NCBI GenBank assembly: GCA_019648995.1 | Contig: BLXT01004946.1 | Coordinates: 457,482 to 483,243 of the forward strand | DNA from: Plakobranchus ocellatus | Taxonomy: Eukaryota > Mollusca > Gastropoda > Plakobranchidae | Direction: 5' to 3' | Length of the DNA stretch: 25,762 bases | Shown here: one piece after another, positions 1 to 9,703 of the stretch | Layout of the letters: every line of letters starts with the position of its first letter | How positions within the stretch are numbered: the first letter of the stretch is position 1 | Made by a program: the position numbers and the translations under genes | The notes under the pieces: generated by a model | Database searches by the model: none | What the model saw: only the letters and a program-made list of their open reading frames with translations | What the model was told of the DNA's origin: nothing

Positions 1-961
1 ACTCACTTTTATAGCATAAAAGAAACAACCGAGGTCTAACAAATGCTACCAAAATGCAGTACAGTGATATGGTTTTTTCAATGATTTTTCAAAACGCCAT
101 GAAATTTGATTTTTAGAAACTTCATATACATTAAAATTTGAGAAAAAAATAATATGACTGTCTTTGAGTCTTCATTATTCGTTGTTTGTGGTTGTAAATA
201 ATATCATCACTGTTCTTAAACTAAGTCAAGTCAAGATCTATATCTAGGTCTACTAGGTTTAACCTTACCTACACCTAATTTAGATCTAAAGCTAGAGTTG
301 GGCGTGTCCTTAGTTTTACTAGATTTATAGTACTAGGTCTGGTTCTGGTTCAGTATTGGATAAATGGGATACTTCAGGTATGGTTCTTCAGATGTATTAT
401 CCTCTCAACAGATTAATTCCAGCAACATATTGGCATGGAAAAAAAAATGATTGATTTGTAGTAAATTAGTACTTTATGCTCAAGTACTTCTTTTTACATA
501 TGTGAGTGATGTCCCTTGACCATTTCTGGGAAACAATAACAACAAAAATAGCCTCGATAGGCCGAGGACCAAGGCACCTCATTGTCAACTTTTAAATTAT
601 GAAGGAAATAAATATGATCACTATTCCATCGAGAAAATGGTCAGTAATGGCAATTGACAGACGATATCTAGATTTTTAGATTTTTACTGAGCTGTATAAC
701 TGCTACAAAAGGAAAAGAAAAGCAACTAAACAAACCCTATTACTCTATCTGTGGTATTTGAGGCTCTGAATTTCTGGATGACTTTTTGCAGATTTTTCTG
801 TAGATTGTCAGGCTAGTTGGGAAAAGGTAGGTTCTATAGAACTAGGCAGAAAAACTGAATTTGGTGAATCATGGGGAAATGCGCATGAAAGGGGCTTTGG
901 TAGAAAGATACTCATATGAAATCAAGATAGCGGAGAGTCTTCAGAGAAGAAAATGCCCAGG
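1..961. other. Non-coding stretch, nothing recognised
   Basis: AT-rich DNA with no open frame of note on either strand. It contains a cluster of AGATCTA/TCTAG-type words near 230-300, a degenerate motif that recurs elsewhere (13676-13722, 22483-22540, 23330-23340) and is common in gastropod intergenic DNA as far as I know. No transposon or RNA gene is seen. Confidence 0.5.
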
Positions 962-1105
962 GAAATGTTTCGGACCTGAACCTCTGACACTCTAAGGGGG
1001 CTGGGCCATAACTAGATCATGACTCATTGGTCATGAGCGCCCGCTTTGGATTTTGAACCCACAACCTTTTTCTTTGCTGATGTGTGGTGATACTGATTGT
1101 GTCAA
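962..1105 (-). repeat. Degenerate tRNA-derived SINE, minus strand
   Basis: Read on the minus strand, a box-B-like word (GGGTTCAAAATCC) is followed by a body containing TGGCCCAGCCCCC, GAGTGTCAG and CCGAAACA. The same words in the same order occur on the plus strand at about 7160-7211, behind a clearer tRNA-like head, so the two are probably members of one SINE family. The box A half is not recognisable. A 7-bp inverted pair TCATGAC/GTCATGA sits inside the body at 1017-1036. No target-site duplication was found. Confidence 0.45.
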
Positions 1106-2051
1106 GAGTGGTACAATAGTTGGAAGAAACTAATTATTTATGAAGTATTTGCTCATCCCTTCTGCCCCAAATCTAACTGGACCTATTTTAGGCAGTCTCA
1201 ATTAGTACTTTAAGAGCTTTGTTGGTCATTGATGGAGAGATTACTCTGAAGGTTTAGGCCAATGTTCAAGTAAATCCCCTAGTGCCAACCTTGATAAACA
1301 ATGCCTAGGATTTGTATACAGCTTTTTCAAGTGCCTTACTCAAATTCTTATATTTTATTCCCCATTTATATATATATGTATGTTCTCTTTCATTATATTC
1401 GCTTATGATACTATTAGTTCGATCATGATGATTTGTCCAGGAGCATTTGAATGGAAAACGGTATTAAGCCTCATTGATGTCAGTGATGCAAAACATGCAA
1501 CTCGACTCATTTGTGAAACCACTGCACATTTGTGCCAACAAGAAATTTGCTAATGATGGCTCAACTGATTTATTTATTTCTAGCGTAGGAATGATACAAG
1601 TCAGACTGTGGCATGTGAATTTTTTTTTATTGAATCTTTAAGTTATAGCGTGCCATGTTTAGTTGTTAAAAAATAACTGACAGAACCCCTTTCTCCTAAA
1701 TTTTCCTGAACGCAACCAGTTAAAGTTTTTTTTCTTTTCCAGAAGACTAAGAGCTCTTGAGATGTTATAGCAGTGGCATTTGATAGAATTCATAAACTCT
1801 TGCAGGGCTTGATCGTAAAACAGAACCTCTCAAATACTCATTGAATCATACATTAGAGACCATCTATCTGATTCTAGCTTGTGCTTCTGAATGCCTATTA
1901 TACTGCCAAGAAAACCAGATAGCACATTTTCAGGAAAGGCACAACTCAGAACTTAATCAGCATGAGGCAGATAGTGTTTGCAAGCAAAATTATAGGCTAC
2001 TACACTTTAAATATGTAACTAATTGAAGTTTTATTTTGAGTGTTTCAGATT
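1106..2051. other. Non-coding stretch, nothing recognised
   Basis: AT-rich sequence with a short TATATATATATG run near 1367-1380. The open frame at 1841-2026 (+, 61 codons) has no protein-like composition or splice sites around it, and I treat it as chance. On the minus strand this stretch would be the 3' flank of the candidate exon at 2052-2204; an AATAAA lies at about 2029-2034 in that orientation. Confidence 0.4.
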
Positions 2052-2204
2052 TCATGTGCCTGGGTGGTATTTCACCCATAGTTTCAATATTTCATTCTCT
2101 GTCAGAACAAGAGTATCTGCTCTGAACTTTTCTCTCCGGGAAATGATCTCTTCCTCAAGCAAAAGTCTTAGATTCGTCAATCCCATCAACAAATTTGTAA
2201 TGTG
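2052..2204 (-). CDS. Candidate terminal exon, unknown protein (minus strand)
   Basis: I do not recognise this protein. The minus strand gives 50 residues and then TGA, starting right after a possible acceptor (CAATTAG). The length is exactly 51 codons (phase 0). The peptide is charged and helix-forming, with LLLEEEIISRREKFRADTL in the middle and ILKLWVKYHPGT at the end, much more protein-like than its surroundings. An AATAAA lies about 20 bases past the stop, which fits a last exon, although that 3'UTR would be very short. An alternative reading uses the GTGAAA at the TGGGTGAAAT site as a donor. A chance frame or transposon remnant is possible; no upstream exon was confirmed. Confidence 0.33.
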   Translation of the reverse strand, partial: HITNLLMGLTNLRLLLEEEIISRREKFRADTLVLTENEILKLWVKYHPGT

Positions 2205-2793
2205 CTAATTGCGCTGTTTTGACCATTACTGCCAGAATTTTTTTTTCAGCATACCGATGAAGCACTGACAACTTTTAAGAAAATTTGTAAATACATTTTT
2301 GTGCCAAACATCACAATTTTATAAATATCAATTTTTTCAGATTGGATCAGAGACTCTAAAAAAATATGTTTTTAGTGCTATACCAACATGTAATAAGCTC
2401 TAAGTTAGAAAGGAAGAAAGGAAAAATAAAACAATCAGTTGCTTCACTAACCTTATGAAATGTGATAATCTACTGTTTACATGTATTATTCCAAGGCCTC
2501 TTTCTAATCGTAGATAATCTTGTGGGGGAAGAAATGGATTTTCACAGCATTAAGTTACTTCATACATGAAGGTTTCTATGCTCATTATTGTAAAATGCTT
2601 GCAGTGTGAAAAAAGATTGACTTTGACATTTGGCTTAGCAGTCTGGAGTAGCAGCACTTTTGTGAAGGTTTGATGTTGGTAACCACACCTAAGAATTTCA
2701 GGAATTCATATTTTGTGATAGGAACCCATGTCACATATCTGTACCATGGGGTGCTTTTTTTTTTTGTAATTGTAACGGAGCAAAGGTATTGAT

Positions 2794-3039
2794 TTAGTTG
2801 CACAGAGCATCTGTAAGTAGAGCCTTCAAGCACCTCAAAGGACTTGGGTTATCTTCTTTATCTGGATACAAATCTTTATTTATACCTGGTTCCCTGCCAT
2901 TCTTTGGAGAGAATCTAAAAGTGCGCCAAGTTTCTAGATCTAAATCATGATCTGAGTTCCCCTTCCTCCACATAAAATCATTAGCTCTAAAATTTTTTAA
3001 AGTTCTTTTTCCATTGGCATCAGATTGAAGTGAAACCAC
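2794..3039 (-). other. Coding-like minus-strand open frame, unproven
   Basis: An 81-codon open frame with a hydrophilic, mixed composition (for example DLETWRTFRFSPKNGREPG) unlike the Phe/Lys/Ile-rich chance frames nearby. It begins just after a CTAGCAG acceptor-like word and contains CCAGGTATAA, a reasonable donor, near 2886. It could be an exon of the same minus-strand gene as 2052-2204, or a fragment of an old element. No recognised domain. No canonical ATG opens it, so it is not a stand-alone gene. Confidence 0.22.
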
Positions 3040-4734
3040 ATCTCTGCTAGATCAAGTACTACAGCCTTTTTAGTGCCAGGCCTAGAAATTGATTCCTCAT
3101 CTAGAAAGCTCAAATTATATTAAGATCCTCTAGACTCAACTTTGTCCCTATTAGGCATTGTTGCAAACATTTTTTGCTCTTTCTTGGCTGTTTAATGATT
3201 TTACTGATTTGGTAAAGGTTCCGCCATGCAGCAATATTGTGAAACTTGTGGTTATTCCAACAGTAAATAAGCTCTGACTTCTTAAAAAAATTAAAACAGC
3301 TATAAAATGTTGCACAATAAGTGACTGTTTTATCAAATTTTGCTCTCAAATTGTTGCTCAGTTGGAAGTGTAATAACGTGTACTTGGTTGTGAACAAAAC
3401 AAATACTGCCCAAACCTTGATAAACCCTGTGAGCGTTCCTATAGCAAAGACAAAAAGATAAACGACATAGTACTGTTTTTCTCTATGCTTTGAGAACTGA
3501 GATATTTTATTTTGGGTTTGTACGCCCTGTGGAATTTTAGAAAATTTATGGAATTTTAGATACAAATCCGATATATTGAAAAACTGGAAATTCTGTAAAA
3601 TCAGATTTTGCTTGTTTTCATAAAAAATCCATGGAAAATTTAAGTTTAAACTCAGAGCCACAGAATTTCCACAGAACAAAAAATCTGCAACCTTGAAAAA
3701 AAAATATCAATGCTATTTGTGGAAGATTCAGATCATTTTAAATATTTTGAAATGGTTTGAAAAATGTCACAATGCATTGATAAAGGGAAGTAATTAAATA
3801 TCGCTATAAAAGGATCAACCAAATTTTATCAACAACTTTTAAATTACATCCCTTGATTATTTTTTCCCCACAGTGAGATTAAAAAAAAATTTTTTTGGAA
3901 AAGAGAACTTAAGAAAAAGGAAACAAAAAAAACATAGGATTTCTTATTCATACATCATTGTGAATACAACTTTAAAGGATCATTACCTACTTAATTTACC
4001 ATTTTTAAATTTCCATGTATAAATAATGTTTTTTTACTGTTATTCTTTAATTTGCAGGTGTCTCTAATTCTTAAACATTTCAATTTTAAATACCTCATTC
4101 TTTTGGCCTTTTCTTTAAGGACATTATATGAGAATATTATTCATATTGATATTAAAAAAAATTCAACAACTGGAAAAAAAAAGACTTGGGCACCATTAAG
4201 ACAGTGAATGGTGTGAAAATCGTAACAGTGGTATGAAACAGGCAGAAATTGCCGCGCTGTCAATCACTTCAGATTTCAATAATTCACCAGTGAAATGAGG
4301 CCAGATTTTCTGAAGTACCGGAATGAGATAGAAAATACTGAATTTTTGCTTTATTACTAAAATAGATGCAGCCTTTACCTTTTTTTAAACAAAATGATTT
4401 CAGAATTTGGCATATAGACCTGAATAGCTTATTCTTTTTCAGCTGCATTTACCCCCACCATGAACTCAAAGACATTATGAAAGTATTTCTCAATGTTCCT
4501 GGTATCAATAACAGTATGGATATCATTTTTGCTGAGACAGTTTTTTTTCTGAAGAAAGGCAGCCACGTTTTGTCTTTGCTGATAAATTTTTTCAAAATAT
4601 TGTAATGCTTCATAAAATACTGAAATGAAGGCCAAAAACTACTGGATCTTCAAGTTAGCAGCTCTGAAATTAGGCTATAGAAATGTGTAAATATTAACAA
4701 TGATATTACAAAAGAATACAATAGGCCCTACTAT
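3040..4734. other. Non-coding stretch, nothing recognised
   Basis: AT-rich DNA. The longest open frame of the whole window lies here on the minus strand (3110-3679, 189 codons), but it is dominated by Phe, Asn, Lys and Leu as expected from translated AT-rich spacer, with no domain or membrane pattern. Around 3527-3680 there are repeated words such as GGAATTTTAG and TCCATGGAAAAT, which suggest an old dispersed repeat. Confidence 0.4.
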
Positions 4735-4920
4735 ATTGCAATAATTACAAAAGTAGAGTTGTTATGGTAGAGAAGTGTTATATGTAGTGGTAGCACTAGT
4801 AGCATACAGTGATAAAAATGAGACTTGGCAGCAGCATTAGTCATTATGATAGATGTGGTTGTGGTAGTGATGGTAGTGGCAAGAGCAGCCAAATGGTTTT
4901 TATAAAAGTGAAAAATGAGA
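4735..4920. repeat. Decayed GTAGTGG-type trinucleotide tract
   Basis: Imperfect trinucleotide-like sequence rich in GTAGTGGTAG, GGTAGTGGCA and ATTAGTCATT words, consistent with an old, mutated simple repeat. A similar tract occurs at about 5405-5560 and again at about 7258-7510. The minus-strand open frame over it (4731-4967) is a low-complexity by-product. Confidence 0.5.
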
Positions 4921-5128
4921 ACCATTACTAACATCACTGGTATTCGTAGTAGGCACCTCAAGCACATGTCTCGAGGCGGAAGAAAATCTCTCAGTGGAGG
5001 TTATCGTCGACTAAAACCGGGTTATTTTTCCTTCTATAACTTTTGATAGACATGTTCGATTGAAATGAAATAAAAACAAATACAAAGATTGATGGTTTAT
5101 TGTTTTATTTATTAATTCTTTAATGTGT

Positions 5129-5189
5129 GTGTGTATGTTGTAACGCTTGCTTGTTTATCTTGTTTATGCCCATAAACACACATACACAC
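5129..5189. repeat. Inverted repeat with 18-bp perfect palindrome
   Basis: TGTTTATGCCCATAAACA at 5161-5178 is a perfect palindrome. An outer pair, GTGTGTATG at 5129-5137 and CATACACAC at 5181-5189, is also complementary. The outer arms are simple-repeat-like, so chance plus microsatellite decay may explain the structure. Confidence 0.5.
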
Positions 5190-5404
5190 TCGCTTGTCAG
5201 GTTGAGTAGGCTTAATCTCGGTTTTCGTGACCTTTCCTTTTTGTTCGATACCTTGGCGGTGAATGGACTGAATTGGGCTTCATTTTAGTACTACGCGTGT
5301 GACTGGCCTATTTAATTATGGTGTTGATGGTGTTTTTCATGTTTTTTCAAGTTGTTTCCAAAAAGCTGAAAAGATATGAGATAAAAAAATATCCTATTTT
5401 TCAC

Positions 5405-5560
5405 TTGGGATACTATTAGTAGTCTTTCCTTTAGTACCTGGTAGTATTTGTTGTAAAAAAGTAGTGTAGTAACCATAGTAATGGTAATTGTAGTAAAAGC
5501 AATAATGCTATGGTGGTTATGAGCATGGGAGTTGTAATAGGTGTCATTATCATTGTTGCA
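5405..5560. repeat. Decayed TAGTAG/GTAGTAA-type tract
   Basis: Imperfect trinucleotide tract with TATTAGTAGT, GGTAGTATTTG, GTAGTGTAGTAACC and GTAATGGTAATTGTAG words, like the tract at 4735-4920. No coding capacity. Confidence 0.45.
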
Positions 5561-6272
5561 ACAGAAACACGCTCAGGGAATAGGCAAAATCGACTGTAAA
5601 AGTTCTCCGTGCTTTATTGCATCAAATGAATACAAACAGCGTTGACAGTTTCAAACTTCTTTATATTGCTAACTATTCAAAGTTTTAAGTAGTTGTCCTA
5701 AAGTTTTGGCTGAGGTTTCTTTCTACGTCTAATATTTCTTGGCTGCAACAAACAATGTCTAGACTCAGGTAGATGTGACAGCGCGTGGTCAATCACTTCG
5801 GATTGAAACTCTGTAAATCTGGAGTCTAGGGTTTGTTTCTATGCTAAGAAACAGAGCTGCTTTGATGTTAACGCTCAGCCGTCTCAATCTGCACTCCCCA
5901 ACTGTGTGTCTCTCGTTTGCCTCAATAATTAGGCGACCTTGCACCAAAGGCCTAGTTTCGCCTACTCACGTTGCATTGCACGCAAAAGCGTCACGGTGAG
6001 TGAATTCTCCTACTCTTTCTCGAGAGGCAAGGCTAATAGCATTTACTCGGCTAAGCAAAAAAAGTACTGTCAACTAGCTATGCTTATTAATGCTTATTCG
6101 ATATTATTTTCAGGCGATCAAACTTTCATTCATATACTGTAATAAAGCGCATGGTTGGTACCGTTGACACTTAATAAAATATTTTCATGCACCTCTCACT
6201 TTCTTCTACATTCAACCATGACAATCATCATTGCGGGCATCAGCAACAGTAGAGGTTTTACTAATATGATGG
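5561..6272. other. CpG-richer stretch, possible 5' exon
   Basis: About 5770-6010 has more CpG and a more balanced base mix than the surroundings, and ends in a strong donor-like word at 5997 (CACG followed by GTGAGT). This could be a non-coding first exon and promoter of the plus-strand gene whose coding exons begin at 8254, but I see no initiator, TATA box or ATG that supports this. The open frame at 5939-6142 runs through the donor and lacks an ATG start. The stretch TCAATCACTTCGGATT near 5790 resembles TCAATCACTTCAGATT near 4259, probably a dispersed repeat. Confidence 0.22.
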
Positions 6273-7016
6273 CGCCTCATCAGGTCCATCTATGATCTCT
6301 TACCCTCTAACGCAAATCTGGTGTGATGGGGAAAGAAGGATGACCCTTCATGCCCACTGTGCCAAGGTAGGCAAACTACAGAGCATGTACTGAGCTCGTG
6401 CAAAGTAGCGCTCTCACAAAGGCGATACACTTGGAGGCAAAACAGAGTACTTCAAGAACTTGCCTCGGTCATAAGCACAGCTAAAGGGGAAATCCATCTG
6501 TCTTCAACAAGCTCAACAGTATTCACCACAGAAGGTGGAGTCAAAAAATGGCACGGAGGGTTGATCACAATAAAAACCCATAGAGAAGGTCTGCTTGACG
6601 GCTGCGACGATTGGGTGGTTTCAGCAGACCTCCCTGAATGGGAAAGACACCCTGATATTATCAGAAAGACAGCATTAAGGCCTGACATCGTGATCCATTC
6701 TGCTTCAACACAACAAATTATGGCGGAACTAGCTGTCCCCTTTGAAAGTAGAATGGAAGAGGCCCATTCCTTCAAGGAAGGAAAATACCTGGACTTGACA
6801 AAAGAACAAAAAAGGGATGGCTACGAAGCTAAGGTAATGCCAGTAGAGATTGGCGCCAGAGGATTTGTGGGTTCTTCAGCCTATGGTCTTCTAAGCAAAC
6901 TCTCCATATGTGGCAATAAGAGAACAAAAGCCCCAAGGCTACTAGCCGAAACAGCTGAGAATAGTTCTTGTTGGATATGAAGCAGAGGGAATGAAAGATT
7001 GCTTCATAAGGATTAA
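6273..7016 (+). pseudogene. Non-LTR retrotransposon ORF, RLE domain fragment
   Basis: This is the C-terminal part of a retrotransposon polyprotein that carries a restriction-like endonuclease (RLE), the enzyme that nicks target DNA in R2/NeSL/CRE/Hero-type elements. One frame reads through almost the whole stretch. A CPLC...H...C zinc knuckle has Cys codons at 6351, 6360 and 6399 and His at 6384 (C-X2-C-X7-H-X4-C). It is followed by RPD (6678-6686) and, 13 residues later, Glu at 6726, the RPD-X12-14-D/E signature of this nuclease. A conserved tail follows (GARGFVGSS, LLSKLSICGNKRTKA, LLAETAENSS). Two in-frame TGA codons break it: one in the line before the zinc knuckle (near 6327) and one at 6978-6980, after which the same frame continues for 11 codons to TAA at 7014. 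The reverse transcriptase is absent; the copy is 5'-truncated near 6266. Family known; exact clade inferred. Confidence 0.85.
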
Positions 7017-7035
7017 AAATCTCTCTTGACAGGAC

Positions 7036-7250
7036 ATCCAGTTGGCTGAAATGGTTAGACGTCGCATTTGTAACCAGATGTACGCGGGTTTGAATCCCTG
7101 GCAAGCAACCCAGGAGGAAAAAAAAGTTGGTAGCAGGGAGGCATCTGGGAGTCATGTCCTAGATGTGGCCCAGTCCCCACAGAGTGTCAGGAGTTAAAGG
7201 GCCAAAACACATGGTATGAGGGGGTTTCTTCGAAGTTTCCCTGCTACCTA
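7036..7250 (+). repeat. tRNA-Thr-like SINE, plus strand
   Basis: A tRNA-like head at about 7036-7104 has box A TGGCTGAAATGG (7043-7054) and box B GGTTTGAATCC (7087-7097). The anticodon-loop region TTTGTAACC suggests descent from tRNA-Thr(TGT). The body at about 7160-7211 (TGGCCCAGTCCCC, GAGTGTCAG, CCAAAACA) matches the minus-strand SINE at 962-1105. An 11-bp inverted pair, GGTAGCAGGGA (7129-7139) and TCCCTGCTACC (7238-7248), brackets the body. It follows the retrotransposon ORF by only about 20 bases. The exact 3' end and any target-site duplication were not resolved. Confidence 0.65.
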
Positions 7251-8253
7251 GCTACCAAGAGTTTCTTACTACTGATGCCCAAAGTCCTCCCAGTGATAAT
7301 GTTATTCCAGTAGTAATATTTACAGTAAGAGACAGTGGTGGTTTCAAATTTAGTACATGTAGTGGAAGAGACAGCATTCATCTTGATAGTTTTGACTTTT
7401 TACAGCAGCATTAGATAGAAAAAGCTATGATAATAAGAGAGATGATAAGAGCAATAGGAAAGAGAAGTGGTAGCAGTGGCATTAATGATGTTAACAATAT
7501 CAGTTTATATATTGTTGTCATTGTGGTGGCAGCAGCATTCTGTTAGATTGTCATTCTTGAGAAGTGATCAAAACTTTTTATTTTATAAACTATATGAAGG
7601 ATTTATTGACAAATTTTTCTTGAGCCACTTTTTTTGTACTTGTAAAAGATCATGGATTTGTGGATGAAAATAAAAGAAACGCACTCAAATTCAAAATTGT
7701 TATGTAAAGAACTTGCATTTTTATATATTTTTTTTCCTTTTCATAGCTCCAGATTTTAATATTCTATGCCAATGAGAAAGCCTGAGAAAGCATTTAAATT
7801 TTTTTATATTCTTGAGATCAATCCTTGTGAATCGGAGTCTAATATCAAACTTTTGAGAAAAGTAAAGTTTTGGGGTTTTTTTTTCTGTGTCGAGAATGCT
7901 TTTTACAAAAACTTGTCTTGTCTCAGAATCAACATATCCAGTTTTCACCATTGTAAACCACAGAAAAAAGTCTCAGGCTTCTCAATGATTGAAAATGTCA
8001 AAAATGCAACTTTAAATTCATTCGCACTTATCTTCAGACATGATATCAATTTGCAGAATCTCGCTTACATTATTAGTCTAATTTGAGCTATAGAATTTGG
8101 TCGATATGTCTGGAAAGGGTCTGGAAAAAATATAGAATTTAGATCTTGAACAAGTGTATGAACCCTGTAAACTTTCAGTATTTTTTTCTGATGGTTTATA
8201 TAGTATATAACATTTTCTTCCTCCAATCGCAAACTATGATACAAAATGCACAG
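7251..8253. other. Non-coding stretch upstream of first seen exon
   Basis: About 7258-7510 is another decayed trinucleotide-like tract (GTAGTGGAAG, GATGATAAGAG, GTGGTAGCAGTGGC). The rest is AT-rich. Open frames at 7467-7667, 7721-7951 and 7766-8086 are Phe/Lys/Leu-rich and lack domains; I treat them as chance. The last ~100 bases hold a modest pyrimidine tract (TTTTCTTCCTCC) before the acceptor used by the exon at 8254. Confidence 0.4.
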
Positions 8254-8436
8254 AAAAAGCCTGAACACTACTTTGGTGCCCTCTGTGACATGGTGTACCG
8301 TTACAAGAGCTCTGAGATAGTGACCGACCCGTCCTTTACTTCTCGGCATAACCTCAGGCCGAGTCTGATGGATGAACAAGATCTTACATCTAAAATGGAC
8401 AACACTACAAGTGCCTTAAAGAAATGCTGCGGGGAG
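8254..8436 (+). CDS. Exon 1 (as seen) of unknown plus-strand gene
   Basis: This exon codes for 61 residues (KKPEHYFGALCDMVYRYKSS to the final LKKCCGE) with mixed, soluble composition and no transmembrane segment. It follows AATGCACAG and ends in GAG before GTAAGTTGG, a near-consensus donor. Both ends are phase 0. The frame is open further upstream to an ATG at 8146, but that extension (FLMVYIVYNIFFL) looks like translated intron, so I prefer the acceptor at 8253. The true start codon is probably in an unseen exon to the left. I do not recognise the protein family. Confidence 0.65.
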
Positions 8437-9210
8437 GTAAGTTGGAGAAATAATATAATTGTTCACAACAATATTGAATATGCTCAGAACTAAAAAAAAT
8501 GATTTAAAGAATCTACATTGCATCTACATGATTATTTGTAAAATTCAAACTCTCTCCATTTATGGAAAGTTCAAATACAGGTATAAATGCATTTGAATTA
8601 TTAATATCCAATTTCTTTTCTCCTTTTATATGCTTAGTAAAGGAAAAAAAAATAGCAAAAATCCATATTTTTTAGTAGTGATACCTAAATTTTGTAAATA
8701 TTGATTGATTCTTTGATGCCTTGATTTTTATGCATTTCATCACTTGATTTAAAAAAAAAAAATCCAAAAAGTCCTACTTTGTTCGTTGTTAGACAGGCCT
8801 ATTTATAATTTATCTTTCTATAGGTAGTGTTACATACTGAAAGAAAATATCAATCGTATAAAAATATATATTAATATTAAGTTCAACTGCAGTTTTCTCA
8901 AAAGCATTTTTGCTTGGCTGTAAAACCTACCTCTTTCGTCATATTTCCACTGATTTTTGTGAAATGTGAACTGCAACTTCTTTTGCTTAATGTTGATCTA
9001 AACTTAAGACCGCATTTTGAAAGGAAAAAAATTAATACTTTTGAAATTGGCATTTACTTGCCCTAAATCAGGAGATTAAAAAGGTTGAAAACTTTAATCC
9101 AAAACCTTTTTGTGCTCTAGATTGTTGACCATTGTGACTTTATTGGAAAACGTCAAAAGAACATCCATCTCAAGCAATGATTTAAAAAAAAATTGCAATA
9201 TCACTCACAG
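8437..9210 (+). other. Intron (774 bases)
   Basis: Phase-0 intron from GTAAGT to a CTCACAG acceptor. It is AT-rich, with several runs of A or T, and holds no recognisable repeat or RNA gene. Confidence 0.6.
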
Positions 9211-9361
9211 GTGAAGAGAGAGCAAATTGAGAAATGCTTCTATGGAATATTACAATCTTGGGTGGATGAGCTCTGCACACAGGGATACCCTGATTTTCCT
9301 TTAGCAACATCCAAAATCAGAAAAACAAGGGAAATAGAGAGAGAATGCTGTCCTAAAAAAG
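9211..9361 (+). CDS. Exon 2 of unknown plus-strand gene
   Basis: After ATCACTCACAG the frame reads VKREQIEKCFYGILQSWVDE, then LCTQGYPDFPL and a basic stretch ending REIERECCPKK. It joins the previous exon in phase 0 and ends in phase 1 at AAAAAAG before GTCGGT. That donor is weak, but it is the only placement that makes the next exon's frame fit. The composition (Trp, Cys, charged helix) is clearly protein-like. If GTCGGT is not used, the downstream end of this exon is uncertain by up to 60 bases. Confidence 0.62.
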
Positions 9362-9703
9362 GTCGGTTTTGCTCTCAAGATTCTTCTGTCTTCATTGCTA
9401 TAAAATGTTTTTTTAAATAGTTGCTTACTTGAGTAGAATAGTATTAGTAGCGCTTATCATTTTAATGATTCCTATTGCCTTATGTCTGCAGCAATTTCAC
9501 ATAACTTCAAAGTACAATATTCTTACACTTCTACTGCTATCAAAAGAAGAGCAGTTTTATCTGTGTTAAGTTTATTTTGCTATGGTTGACTTTGATTTTT
9601 TTTTTTATATTAAAGTCAAATTTCTTTAAATCAGTATTTTCTATCACAAGAGCCAAAATTTATTACAGCATTTAAGCCAAAAGACCTTTCAGTCAGCTTT
9701 CAT
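9362..9703. other. Start of large intron, nothing recognised
   Basis: This is the first part of a 7.4-kb intron (9362-16748). It is AT-rich with T-runs. No open frame or repeat is recognised before the transposase remnant that begins at 9704 on the opposite strand. Confidence 0.45.

Noticed and set aside
3110..3679. Longest open frame in the window, 189 codons, minus strand
   Set aside because: Composition is what AT-rich spacer gives (Phe, Asn, Lys, Leu, Ile); no domain, no splice or promoter context, and part of it overlaps repeated GGAATTTTAG words.
5939..6142. 67-codon plus-strand frame
   Set aside because: No ATG start, and it reads straight through the strong donor near 5996; no recognisable protein.
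6452..6775. 107-codon minus-strand frame
   Set aside because: It is the reverse shadow of the well-supported plus-strand retrotransposon nuclease frame.
8146..8253. Upstream ATG extension of exon 1
   Set aside because: The added residues are Phe/Ile/Tyr-rich and fit translated intron; a usable acceptor lies at 8251-8253.
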